Both the position numbers and the translations under genes were made by a program. From Methylobacterium sp. J-067 (GTDB lineage: Bacteria; Pseudomonadota; Alphaproteobacteria; Rhizobiales; Beijerinckiaceae), in the NCBI RefSeq assembly GCF_022829465.1, contig NZ_JAKSXZ010000108.1, positions 1 to 64,000 on the forward strand: a stretch of DNA of 64,000 nucleotides, written 5' to 3'. Shown one piece after another: positions 54,879 to 63,424 of the stretch; within the stretch, counting starts at the first letter, position 1; the number at the start of each line of letters is the position of its first letter. The notes beneath the pieces are model-generated. The model saw nothing but the letters and a program-made list of their open reading frames with translations, had not been told where the DNA came from and made no database searches.

Positions 54879-56354
54879 TCAGGCGCCGAGGCCGCCGACG
54901 CAGATGTACTTCACCTCGAGGTAATCCTCGATGCCGAGCCGGCCGCCCTCGCGGCCCAGGCCCGATTCCTTCACGCCGCCGAAGGGCGCCACCTCGGTGG
55001 TGATGATGCCCTCGTTGACGCCGACCATGCCGTATTCCAGCGCCTCGGAGACCCGGAACATCCGGCCGAGGTCGCGGGTGTAGAAGTAGCAGGCGAGGCC
55101 GTATTCGGTGTCGTTGGCCATGTGGACCGCCTCGGCCTCGTCCTTGAAGCGGAAGAGGGGGGCGAGGGGTCCGAAGGTCTCCTCGCGGGCGACATCCATG
55201 GCAGGCGTCGCGTTCACGACGACGGTCGGCTCGAAGAACTGGCCGCCCAGGGCGTGGCGGTGGCCGCCCGCGATGACCTTGCCGCCCTTGTCGAGGGCGT
55301 CGCGGATATGGGCCTCGGTCTTCTCCACGGCGGCCATGTCGATGAGCGGACCCTGGGCCACGCCCTCATGCGTGCCGTCGCCGACCTTCAGCTTGTTCGC
55401 CGCCTCGGCCAGCTTCTCGGCGAAGGCGTCGTAGATGCCGTCCTGCACGAGGAAGCGGTTCGTGCAGATGCAGGTCTGGCCGGAGTTGCGGAACTTCGCG
55501 AGCATGGCGCCCGCCACCGCGCGGTCGAGGTCTGCGTCGTCGAAGACGATGAAGGGCGCGTTGCCGCCCAGCTCCATCGAGACCTTCTTCACCGTGCCAG
55601 CCGCCTGCTGGAGCAGGATCTTGCCGACCTCGGTGGAGCCGGTGAACGTCACCTTCTTGACCAGCGGGTTGCCGGTCAGCTCGCCGCCGATGGCGCGGGC
55701 CGGGCCGGTGAGGATCGAGACCAGCCCATCCGGGATGCCGGCCATCTGGCAGAGCTTGCCCCAGGCGAGGCCCGAGAGGGGCGTCTGCGACGCGGGCTTG
55801 ATGACGATGGGGCAGCCGGCCGCGAGCGCCGGGGCGAGCTTGCGGGCGATCATCGAGGAGGGGAAGTTCCACGGGGTGATCGCCGCCACCACGCCGATCG
55901 GCTCCTTGGTGACGAGGATCTTCCGGTCCGCCCAGGGGGAGGGGACGGTCTCGCCGTAGACGCGGCGCGCTTCCTCCGCGAACCACAGGACGTAGGCGGC
56001 CGACATGCCGACCTCGCCCCGCGATTCGGCGAGGGACTTGCCCTGCTCGGCGGTGAGGATCTGCGCCAGATCCTCCTGGTTCTCGGTGATCACGGCGGCG
56101 AGCTTGCGCAGCAGCACGGCGCGCTCGTTGGCGGTCTTGGCGCGCCAGGCCGGATAGGCGGCGTGCGCGGCCTGGATGGCGCGCTTCGTCTCCTCGGCGC
56201 CGGCATTCGGCACTCGCGCGATGACCGCGCCGGTGGCCGGGTTGGTGACGTCGATCTGGCCCGCGCCGGATTGCGACCATTCCCCGCCGATGAGGCAGGC
56301 TTCCACGAGAAGCTCGGGGTTCTTCAGCGTTAACCGATCACCGGTCTCAGGCAT
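54879..56354 (-). CDS. NAD(P)-dependent succinate-semialdehyde dehydrogenase-type ALDH
   Basis: Aldehyde dehydrogenase, 491 residues from the ATG at 56354 (MPETGDRLTLKNPELLVEAC). Very close to GabD in pattern: ITPWNFPSSMIARKLAPALA, VTFTGSTEVGKILLQQAAG, SMELGGNAPFIVF (catalytic Glu), NSGQTCICTNRF (catalytic Cys) and EVAPFGGVKESGLGREGG. It is the last gene of the six-gene cluster. Its start lies eight bases inside the end of the CoA-transferase gene. In that context it would oxidise succinic semialdehyde to succinate, draining the intermediate toward the TCA cycle; other semialdehydes cannot be excluded. Confidence 0.88.
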   Translation of the reverse strand: MPETGDRLTLKNPELLVEACLIGGEWSQSGAGQIDVTNPATGAVIARVPNAGAEETKRAIQAAHAAYPAWRAKTANERAVLLRKLAAVITENQEDLAQILTAEQGKSLAESRGEVGMSAAYVLWFAEEARRVYGETVPSPWADRKILVTKEPIGVVAAITPWNFPSSMIARKLAPALAAGCPIVIKPASQTPLSGLAWGKLCQMAGIPDGLVSILTGPARAIGGELTGNPLVKKVTFTGSTEVGKILLQQAAGTVKKVSMELGGNAPFIVFDDADLDRAVAGAMLAKFRNSGQTCICTNRFLVQDGIYDAFAEKLAEAANKLKVGDGTHEGVAQGPLIDMAAVEKTEAHIRDALDKGGKVIAGGHRHALGGQFFEPTVVVNATPAMDVAREETFGPLAPLFRFKDEAEAVHMANDTEYGLACYFYTRDLGRMFRVSEALEYGMVGVNEGIITTEVAPFGGVKESGLGREGGRLGIEDYLEVKYICVGGLGA

Positions 56355-58362
56355 CCAACGGTTCCTTGGGCGGCGACGGCTCGGTCTGGGCGCGCGGAGG
56401 CACGCTGCGAGCCGTGCTGCGGGCCTGAGCCTCCGCGCGCGTCTCGAACACGTGGGGCGCAAGATCCCGCGATTGCAGGGAGGCGCCGAGCTTGAGCCGC
56501 ATGAAGGCACTCGTCGTGTACCGCGAGGCCGTGGCGTAGTAGCGGCTTTCCAGATAGGCGATCATCGAGAAGTAGGCTTCGGCCACGGCGGGATCAAGCT
56601 CGAAGCCGTCGTAGTTGGCGATCAAGTGGACACGCTTGCCGATCTGTTGGCAGGTCCGCTCGAATTCCCGCCGCACGAGGTCGACATCCTCCACCGTGCG
56701 GACCTGGAAGCCCTCGTAATTGGCGAAGAGAGTATTCCGTTCGGCATCGTAGGACATGCGCTCCGACAGGCTCATGCCCAGCAGCCAGTGCTCCAGGCCC
56801 ATCGCCTCGTCCCGGAACAGGCGCGAATCCATCGGCGCGGGGTCGCGCACGATGGGCGTGAAGTCCATGTGGGCGAGGATGTCCCGTTCGATGTCGATGC
56901 CCGGCGCGACCTCCACCAGTTCCACGCCCTCGGTGGTGCGGCGGAAGACGCAGCGCTCGGTCACGTAGAGCACCGGCTGGCCGCGCTCGGCCGCGTAGGC
57001 ACCGGAGAACGTCACCTGCTCCACGGCGCGCACGAACTTCTTGGATCTGCCCTCGTTCAGGATGCGCAGCGTCCCGTCCGTGAGGCCGATGTCGAGGCCC
57101 CCCGCCGTGAAGCTGCCGGCGAAAACGAGGCGCTTGGCGTTCTGCGAGATGTTGATGAAGCCGCCGGCTCCGGCCAGCTTCGTGCCGAAGCGGCTGACGT
57201 TGACGTTGCCCTCTTCGTCCGCCTCCGCGAGGCCGAGGCAGGCGAGGTCGAGGCCGCCGCCGTCGTAGAAGTCGAATTGCTGGTTCTGGTGGAGCACGGC
57301 GGCCGGGTTCAGCGCCGCGCCGAAATCGAGCCCGCCCTGGGGCAGGCCGCCGATCACGCCGGGCTCGGCGGTGAGCGTCAGGTATTTCAGCACCCGCTCT
57401 TCCGCCGCCACCTTGGCGACGCCCTCCGGCACGCCGATGCCGAGATTCACGACGCCGCCCATCGGCAGTTCGAAGGCGCAGCGCCGTGCGATCACCTTGC
57501 GGATGTCGAGGGGCAGGGTGCCGATCCGGTCGAGCGGCACCCGTTGGCGGCCGGTGAAGGCGTGGTTGTAGGGCGTGGCGTAGGTCTGGTGGTGGTTCTC
57601 GGGCTTCGAGAGCACCACGCAATCCACCAGCACGCCCGGCACCGTCACCTCGCGCGGGGCCAGCGAGCCGTTCTCGGCGATCCGCTCCACCTGCGCGATG
57701 ACGAAGCCGCCGGAATTCTTCGCGGCCATGGCGGCGGCGAGGTTGTCGAGCGTCAGCGCCTCGCGCTCCATCGTGACGTTGCCGGCCGGGTCGGCGGTGG
57801 TGCCGCGAATGAGCGCGACGTTCACCGGGAAGGTCCGGTAATGCAGCCATGGCTCGCCGTGCAGGTCGATCAGGCTGACGAGGTCTTCCGTCGTCCGGTC
57901 GTTCAGCTTGCCGCCGCCCTTGCGCGGATCCACGAAGGTGTGGAGCCCCACCTTGGTGATGTGGCCGGCGGTCTTGGCGGCGATGTCCCGGTAGAGGTGC
58001 GAGACCACGCCCAGCGGCAGATTGTAGGCCTCAATCGTGCCCTCAATCGCCATGGCGCCGAGCTTCGGGACGAGGGACCAATGCCCGCCGACAACGCGGC
58101 GGATCAGGCCCGGCATGGCGAGGCGGTTGAGGCCGCGATCCTTTCCGTCGCCGGGGGCGGCGGCGAACATCAGGCCGAGGTCGCGGGGGCCCTTGCCCTC
58201 GGTGAAGCGCTTGGCGAGCGCCAGGATGAGTTCGTCGGGCGTGCCGATGCCGACGAAGCCGGAGACGGCGACCATGTCGCCGTCCTGCACGATGGCCACG
58301 GCCTCGTCGGCGGTGACGATCTTGTTCTTGAGGCCGGTGGGCAGGCGTTGTCCGTCAGCCAC
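56347..58362 (-). CDS. Family I acyl-CoA transferase (YdiF/Pct-like, fused subunits)
   Basis: 671 residues from a GTG at 58362 (MADGQRLPTGLKNKIVTADE). Alpha part, about 1-280: VQDGDMVAVSGFVGIGTPDE with the oxyanion glycines. Beta part, about 290-530: FELPMGGVVNLGIGVPEGVA, LTAEPGVIGGLP with the catalytic glutamate at residue 333, and EADEEGNVNVSRFG. Relatives are about 520-530 residues. The extra 140 at the C-terminus (from about FTPIVRD onward, rich in Tyr, Arg and Glu) are unusual. It overlaps phaC by eight bases upstream. It would activate a hydroxy acid to its CoA thioester for the PHA synthase encoded next to it. Confidence 0.85.
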   Translation of the reverse strand: MADGQRLPTGLKNKIVTADEAVAIVQDGDMVAVSGFVGIGTPDELILALAKRFTEGKGPRDLGLMFAAAPGDGKDRGLNRLAMPGLIRRVVGGHWSLVPKLGAMAIEGTIEAYNLPLGVVSHLYRDIAAKTAGHITKVGLHTFVDPRKGGGKLNDRTTEDLVSLIDLHGEPWLHYRTFPVNVALIRGTTADPAGNVTMEREALTLDNLAAAMAAKNSGGFVIAQVERIAENGSLAPREVTVPGVLVDCVVLSKPENHHQTYATPYNHAFTGRQRVPLDRIGTLPLDIRKVIARRCAFELPMGGVVNLGIGVPEGVAKVAAEERVLKYLTLTAEPGVIGGLPQGGLDFGAALNPAAVLHQNQQFDFYDGGGLDLACLGLAEADEEGNVNVSRFGTKLAGAGGFINISQNAKRLVFAGSFTAGGLDIGLTDGTLRILNEGRSKKFVRAVEQVTFSGAYAAERGQPVLYVTERCVFRRTTEGVELVEVAPGIDIERDILAHMDFTPIVRDPAPMDSRLFRDEAMGLEHWLLGMSLSERMSYDAERNTLFANYEGFQVRTVEDVDLVRREFERTCQQIGKRVHLIANYDGFELDPAVAEAYFSMIAYLESRYYATASRYTTSAFMRLKLGASLQSRDLAPHVFETRAEAQARSTARSVPPRAQTEPSPPKEPLDA

Positions 58363-59494
58363 GGGCGGCGATCCAATCCGCGATGCCGGAGCCCAGGAGC
58401 TTCTGCGCCTTGCCGCCGACGAACACGCCGACATGCCCGCCGGGTAGGCCGAGTTCGGTGTAATCCTCCGTGCCGATCTTGCCGCGCAGGGCCTGCGAGG
58501 TCGCAGGCGGGATGATGTGGTCGTCCTGCGCGAACACGTTCAACACCGGGCAGGTGATGTTCTTCAGTTCCACCTTGCGCCCGCCGAGTTCGAAGTCGCT
58601 CTTCACCAGCTTGTTGTCCTGGTAGAGGTCCTTCAGCCATTGCTTGGCCGCCTCGCCGGGATGGTCCGGCCGGTCGGAGATCCATTTCTCCATGCGCAGG
58701 AAGTTCAGGAACTTCTTGCGGTCGTCGAGGGCTTCGAGCAAATCGAGGTTGTACTTCGTCATGGTGCGCATGGGCGTCATCATGGAGAAGACCGAGCCCA
58801 TGAACTCCCCCGGCAGGGAGCCCTGCGCGGCGATCAACTGGTCGATGTCCTCGGCCGAGAGCGAGCGCACCCAGATGTTGATGAAGCCGTGGCCCTTGCG
58901 GTTCTCCACGGTGTCGGCGTGGAAATCGACCGGCGTGATCGTCAACACCATGGCATTGACGGTCTCGGGGTAGAGCGCCGCGTAGCAGGTGGTGAAGACG
59001 CCGCCCTCGCAGATGCCGAGGAGGTTCACCTTTTCGCGGTTCGTCGTGTCGTTGATGAAGGCGACGCATTCGGCGAGGTAGCCGTCGACGTAATCGTCTA
59101 TGGTGACGAAGCGGTCGGCCCGGCCGGGGTTGCCCCAATCGACCACGTAGAGGTCGAGGCCGAGGTTCAGCAGGTTGCGGACGAGGGAGCGGTCCTCCTG
59201 CAGGTCCGCCATCGTGTAGCGGCCGATCAGCCCGTAGACGATCAGGACCGGCGGCAGGCCCCGGCTCTCGGCGAGGGGCCGGTAGCGGTAGAGGCTGACC
59301 TTGTCCTGGCTCCAGACGAGGTCCTTCGGGGTCGTGGCGATGCGCACGTCCTCGTCGCGGACGCTGGCGAAGAGCTTGGCGCCCTCGGCCATCTTGCGCC
59401 CGAGGGCGCCGACCTCCGCCATCATCTCGGCGGGGGTGAGGTCGAGGGGCGTGGCGGCCGGCAGGCCGTGCCCGCTGTCCGTGGTCTCAGCCAT
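58355..59494 (-). CDS. phaC: Class III poly(hydroxyalkanoate) synthase, subunit PhaC
   Basis: 379 residues, the short class III length (class I enzymes are about 600). Lipase-like box LLGICEGGVFTTC with catalytic Cys162, Asp in VFAQDDHIIPP (about 324) and His354 in LPGGHVGVFVGG complete the triad. YVVDWGNPGRADRFVTIDDY is a typical PhaC segment. It is encoded after phaE with an eight-base overlap, and active class III enzymes are PhaEC complexes. It polymerises hydroxyacyl-CoA into storage polyester. Its neighbours point to 4-hydroxybutyryl-CoA as one substrate (inference). Confidence 0.92.
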   Translation of the reverse strand: MAETTDSGHGLPAATPLDLTPAEMMAEVGALGRKMAEGAKLFASVRDEDVRIATTPKDLVWSQDKVSLYRYRPLAESRGLPPVLIVYGLIGRYTMADLQEDRSLVRNLLNLGLDLYVVDWGNPGRADRFVTIDDYVDGYLAECVAFINDTTNREKVNLLGICEGGVFTTCYAALYPETVNAMVLTITPVDFHADTVENRKGHGFINIWVRSLSAEDIDQLIAAQGSLPGEFMGSVFSMMTPMRTMTKYNLDLLEALDDRKKFLNFLRMEKWISDRPDHPGEAAKQWLKDLYQDNKLVKSDFELGGRKVELKNITCPVLNVFAQDDHIIPPATSQALRGKIGTEDYTELGLPGGHVGVFVGGKAQKLLGSGIADWIAARG

Positions 59495-60311
59495 GGCTTT
59501 CCTCCCGTGTCGCCCCGGCCTTCGCGCGCTTCGTGGCGGCGCGCTTGTCCTTCTTGAGGGAGCGGACCTCCCGGCGAAGCTCGGTGAGGCTGCGGTGGAC
59601 GTCGTCCAGTTCCGCGCGGCTCGGCTGGCCGTAGAGGTCGCTCATGAAGCCGGCCACGTCCTGCTGCGCGAGGCGCAACTCGGTGGCCGCCTTGAGCACG
59701 TCCCGCTGGGAGGCGAGGAAGGCGTCCGAGCGCTGCACGTCGAGGAGCACGCCGTTCGCGGTCTCGATCCAGTGCTGCATCATGTCCCGGCCGGTTGGGT
59801 AGGTCTCGCCGCGCACCGCGCGGGCGTTGGCCTCGCGGGCGAAGGTGCCGGCGGCCCGCGTCCAGGCGTCGAGCATCACCGCCTGATGCTTGCCCTGCGC
59901 CTGCCGCAGGGCGGCAAAGGCCGTGAACAGGGCGGCGAAGCGCTTCTCGGATTGCCACAGGTCGGCGAGTTGCGGCCCCTCGGACATCCGGTTGAGGGTC
60001 GCGCTGAAATCGCTGGTGCCGCCGAGCCAGGCCTGGGGGTCGAAGATCCGCGCCAGAACGGCGCCCGCCGTGGGGTCGCTGGTCGCGGCCACGCCCTGGA
60101 GCGAGGCGGCCAGCGTCTGCGACAGGGAGGTCGCCGCCGCCCAGGCTTGGGTGAGGGAGGTCTGCGCCTCCGCGAAGGGGTTGAGGTCGCCGGCCGGCGG
60201 GAAGGCGCCGAAGCCCGCCGCATTGTTGCCCATGCCGGGGGGCGTGAGGAAGCCCATCCCCGTGCGGGCCCAGAACTCGCCCATCGCCTTGAACGCGTCG
60301 AACTGGTCCAT
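59487..60311 (-). CDS. phaE: Class III PHA synthase, subunit PhaE
   Basis: 274 residues beginning MDQFDAFKAMGEFWARTGMG. It shows the PhaE pattern: helical, with MLDAWTRAAGTFAREANARA, HWIETANGVLLDVQRSDAFL and the C-terminal coiled region SRAELDDVHRSLTELRREVRSL, followed by a Lys-rich end. PhaE has no catalytic residues and is required for PhaC activity. It is shorter than the Allochromatium protein (about 357). Its stop overlaps phaC. The iron alcohol dehydrogenase gene lies 67 bases upstream on the same strand. Confidence 0.88.
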   Translation of the reverse strand: MDQFDAFKAMGEFWARTGMGFLTPPGMGNNAAGFGAFPPAGDLNPFAEAQTSLTQAWAAATSLSQTLAASLQGVAATSDPTAGAVLARIFDPQAWLGGTSDFSATLNRMSEGPQLADLWQSEKRFAALFTAFAALRQAQGKHQAVMLDAWTRAAGTFAREANARAVRGETYPTGRDMMQHWIETANGVLLDVQRSDAFLASQRDVLKAATELRLAQQDVAGFMSDLYGQPSRAELDDVHRSLTELRREVRSLKKDKRAATKRAKAGATREESHG

Positions 60312-60378
60312 CCTGGCGCCTTCCCCCTGCCGGGCCGCACGGCATCGCGCGGCCCGTGTTTCGGTTCGGATCGTCCGG

Positions 60379-61554
60379 TCAGGCCGCCGGGCGGACCTCG
60401 CCGAGCGCCCCGGCGTAGATCGCGTAGGCGTCGTCGTAGGTCACTTCGCGCGGGTTGTTCACGAGGAGGCGGGTCTGCTTCATGGCGTCCGTCGCCATGC
60501 GCTCGAGGTCGCCCTCCTTGACGCCGACTTCGCTGAGCGAGGCCGGCACCTTGCAATCGTGGCAGATCGCCTGGAGGCATTCCACGAAGCGGGCGGCGGC
60601 CTCGGCCTCCGGCAGGTTGGCAGCGGCGGGGTCGAGGATCGGCGCCAGTTCCGCGTAGAGCCCCTGCGCGTGGCTGAGGTTGAAGCGCATCACGCCCATG
60701 AGCACCAGGGCGTTCGAGAGCCCGTGCGGAACGTGGAAGATCGCCCCCACCGGATAGGCGAGCGCATGGACGGCGGCGACCGGCGCGTTCGCGAAGGCCA
60801 TGCCGGCCAGCATCGAGCCAAGCAGCATGCCGGAGCGCGCCTCGACGTTCTTGCCGTCCGAGCAGGCGGTGCGGATGTTGGCCGAGAGCAGCGCCAGCGC
60901 CTGCTTGGCGAGCTGGTCCGAGATCGGGTTCTTCTTGTTCTTGCTGGTGAAGGCCTCGATGGCGTGCACCATCGCGTCGATGCCGGTGGCGGCGGTGACG
61001 TGGGCCGGCAGGCCCAGCGTCAGCTCCGGGTCGAGCACCGCCCAATCGGGCAGGAGCTTCGGTGCCACGACGCCCTTCTTCTCGGTGGTCGGTGTGGTGA
61101 CGATGGAGATCGGCGTCACCTCCGAGCCCGTCCCGGCGGTGGTCGGCGCGAGGATCAGCGGCAGGCGGTCGCCCTTGGCGAGGCCGACGCCGTAGATGTC
61201 TTCCAGCTTGTCGTCCGACTTGGCGAGGTAGGCGACGAGCTTGGCCGTATCCAGCGCCGACCCGCCGCCGATGGACAGGACGAGGTCCGTGCCGAGATCC
61301 CGCGCGCGGGCGGCGGCGGCCTCGATCACCGACGAGGGCGGATCGGCCACGACGTCCTCGTAGACGTCGATGGCGATGCCCGCCTTGGCCAGGGCCTCCT
61401 CGGCGGAGCGGGTGAGGCCCGCCGCCCGGACGCCCTTGTCGGTGACGAGCATGACGCGCTTGGCGCCGTAGCTCGCCACGATGTCGGGGAGCTTCTTCGA
61501 GGCACCGGCCTCGAACAGGACGTTCGGCGTGGTCTGGAAGGTGAACGGGTTCAT
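60379..61554 (-). CDS. Iron-containing (group III) alcohol dehydrogenase, candidate 4-hydroxybutyrate dehydrogenase
   Basis: 391 residues beginning MNPFTFQTTPNVLFEAGASK. Motifs: VLSIGGGSALDTAKLVAYLA (NAD(P) binding), APTTAGTGSEVTPISIVTT, GIDAMVHAIEAFTSK (metal Asp and His) and HALAYPVGAIFHVPHGLSNA (two metal His). The family covers many alcohols: 1,3-propanediol, lactaldehyde, 4-hydroxybutyrate and others. Between a ThDP decarboxylase and a PHA synthase, reduction of succinic semialdehyde to 4-hydroxybutyrate is the reading that best explains the neighbours; it is an inference. The gap to the upstream gene is 19 bases. Confidence 0.85.
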   Translation of the reverse strand: MNPFTFQTTPNVLFEAGASKKLPDIVASYGAKRVMLVTDKGVRAAGLTRSAEEALAKAGIAIDVYEDVVADPPSSVIEAAAARARDLGTDLVLSIGGGSALDTAKLVAYLAKSDDKLEDIYGVGLAKGDRLPLILAPTTAGTGSEVTPISIVTTPTTEKKGVVAPKLLPDWAVLDPELTLGLPAHVTAATGIDAMVHAIEAFTSKNKKNPISDQLAKQALALLSANIRTACSDGKNVEARSGMLLGSMLAGMAFANAPVAAVHALAYPVGAIFHVPHGLSNALVLMGVMRFNLSHAQGLYAELAPILDPAAANLPEAEAAARFVECLQAICHDCKVPASLSEVGVKEGDLERMATDAMKQTRLLVNNPREVTYDDAYAIYAGALGEVRPAA

Positions 61555-61573
61555 GGCGTGCCTGTCCTCCGGC

Positions 61574-63226
61574 TCACTGGGCCTGCTCGAAGGGCTTCAC
61601 CTTCGCGCGCAGCTCCTCGACCAGCACGCGGGTGTTCTCCGAGTAGTCGATCGGCACTGCCACAAGGTGGACGCCGCCCGCGTTGAACGCCTTGTCGAGG
61701 GTCGGCACGAGGTCCTGCACCGATCCGATGCGGTGGCCCGTGGCGCCGTAGGATTCGGCGTACTTCACGAAGTCCGGGTTGCGGAACGTCATGCCGTAAT
61801 CCTCAAAATGATCGACCGCCTGCTTCCAGCGGATCATCCCGTAGGCCGAATCGTCCAGCACCAGCACCACGAGGTTGAGGCCGAGGCGCACCGCGGTCTC
61901 CATCTCCTGGCTGTTCATCATGAAGCCGCCGTCGCCGCACACCGCCATCACGCGGCGCTCGGGATACAGCATCGCCGCCATCATCGCGGAGGGCAGGCCC
62001 GCGCCCATCGTGGCCAGCGCGTTGTCGAGGAGCAGCGTGTTGGCGACGTAGGTGCGGTAGTTCCGGGCGAACCAGATCTTGTACATCCCGTTGTCGAGGC
62101 AGACGATTCCGTCCTCCGGGATCACCTGGCGCACATCGTGGACGAGGCGTTGCGGCGTCACCGGGAACCGGTCCTCGGTGGCCCGGTCGGAGATGTGGCT
62201 GAGGATGTGCTCGCGCAGGTGCAGGAGCGCGCCCGCGTTGGGGAGCTTGCCCTCCAGCTCGTCGGCGAGCAGCTTCAGGGTCGGGCCGAGGTCACCCACC
62301 ACCTCCGCGTCGGGGTAGTACACCTCCTCCACGTTGGCTGGCACGTAGCCGATATGGACGACCTTCTGGTCCTTCTGGCCCATGAAGAAGGGCGGCTTCT
62401 CGATCGTGTCGTGGCCGATGGCGATGATCAGGTCGGCCCGGTCGATGGCCTCGTGGACGTAGTCGCGCTCGGAGAGGGCGGCCGTGCCCATGTAGAGCTG
62501 CGTGCCGCCCGCAACGGTGCCCTTGCCCATCTGCGTGGTGAAGAACGGGATCTGCGTCCGGTGGACGAAGCCGCCGAGCTCGCCCGTGGCGCGGGGCCGG
62601 CTCGCGGCGGCGCCGAGCATGATGAGCGGGCGCTCGGCCTGGAGGATCAGTTCGGCCGCGCGGGCGATGGCCTTCGGATGGGCCACCGGGATGTCGATCG
62701 GGTGCGAGGGTACGAGGCTCGCCTCGGCCTGCTCGGACGCGATGTCCTCCGGCAGTTCGAGCAGGACCGGGCCGGGCCGCTCCTCCATGGCGACGCGGAA
62801 GGCGTCGCGCACGATGGTCGGGATCGAGGAGGCCGAGACGATCTGCCGGGCCATCTTGGTGATCGGCTTCATCGAGCTGATCACGTCCACGATCTGGAAC
62901 TTGGCCTGCCGCGAGGACAGGATGCCCTTCTGGCCGGTGATGATGATCATCGGCATGGCGCCGAGATGGGCGTAGGCCGCGCCCGTCGAGAAGTTGAGCG
63001 CCCCCGGGCCGAGGGTCGAGAGGCACACGCCGGGACGGCCGGTGAGGCGCCCGTGGGTCGCGGCCATGAAGGCGGCGGCCTGCTCGTGGCGCGTCAGCAC
63101 CAGTTGGATCTTCGAGGTCCGCAGGGCCTCGACCACGTCGAGATTCTCCTCGCCGGGAATGCCGAAGATGCGATCGACACCCTCGTTCTCCAGGGCTGCG
63201 ACGAGAAGGTCTGATCCTTTGGGCAT
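61574..63226 (-). CDS. ThDP-dependent enzyme, acetolactate-synthase family, 2-oxoglutarate decarboxylase-like
   Basis: 550 residues from the ATG at 63226 (MPKGSDLLVAALENEGVDRI). ThDP-enzyme signatures: FGIPGEENLDVVEALRTSKI, LTRHEQAAAFMA with the catalytic Glu, and the ThDP motif VCGDGGFMMNSQEMETAVRL continuing to VLDDSAYG. GRPGVCLSTLGPGALNFSTG and LELPEDIASEQ resemble the proteins annotated as acetolactate synthase that act as 2-oxoglutarate decarboxylase in cyanobacteria, where SSADH is the neighbouring gene. Here an SSADH-type gene is in the same operon. True acetolactate synthase or another decarboxylase remains possible. It is the first gene of the operon, 198 bases after a LysR gene on the same strand. 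Confidence 0.8.
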   Translation of the reverse strand: MPKGSDLLVAALENEGVDRIFGIPGEENLDVVEALRTSKIQLVLTRHEQAAAFMAATHGRLTGRPGVCLSTLGPGALNFSTGAAYAHLGAMPMIIITGQKGILSSRQAKFQIVDVISSMKPITKMARQIVSASSIPTIVRDAFRVAMEERPGPVLLELPEDIASEQAEASLVPSHPIDIPVAHPKAIARAAELILQAERPLIMLGAAASRPRATGELGGFVHRTQIPFFTTQMGKGTVAGGTQLYMGTAALSERDYVHEAIDRADLIIAIGHDTIEKPPFFMGQKDQKVVHIGYVPANVEEVYYPDAEVVGDLGPTLKLLADELEGKLPNAGALLHLREHILSHISDRATEDRFPVTPQRLVHDVRQVIPEDGIVCLDNGMYKIWFARNYRTYVANTLLLDNALATMGAGLPSAMMAAMLYPERRVMAVCGDGGFMMNSQEMETAVRLGLNLVVLVLDDSAYGMIRWKQAVDHFEDYGMTFRNPDFVKYAESYGATGHRIGSVQDLVPTLDKAFNAGGVHLVAVPIDYSENTRVLVEELRAKVKPFEQAQ

Positions 63227-63424
63227 CGTATTGTCCGCTGAGGTGACGAGGGGGCGGAACGGAAGCGTTCGGCTGAGGTGCGGGACCGCCCGTCGCCACG
63301 GCGGCCCGCCCACGGGGTTCGTTCGGGACGACGAGATCCGTCCCTGCTCGCCCCGGTTAGAGGATTCCCATACCCGCCCGGTCAAGGCCGGGAGCCGTTC
63401 ACAAGTCACAGATGACGCCGGTTC
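63227..63424 (-). promoter_or_regulatory. Leader/promoter region of the six-gene PHA cluster
   Basis: 198 bases between the LysR stop and the ThDP-enzyme start, the only large gap in the cluster. It should contain the operon promoter and a LysR-type binding site. I could not identify a clear -35/-10 pair or a T-N11-A motif with confidence. Confidence 0.35.

Noticed and set aside
56176-58515. 779-codon plus-strand frame antisense to the CoA transferase
   Set aside because: Biased composition (His/Arg/Glu/Gly) and exact opposition to a gene with catalytic motifs; shadow.
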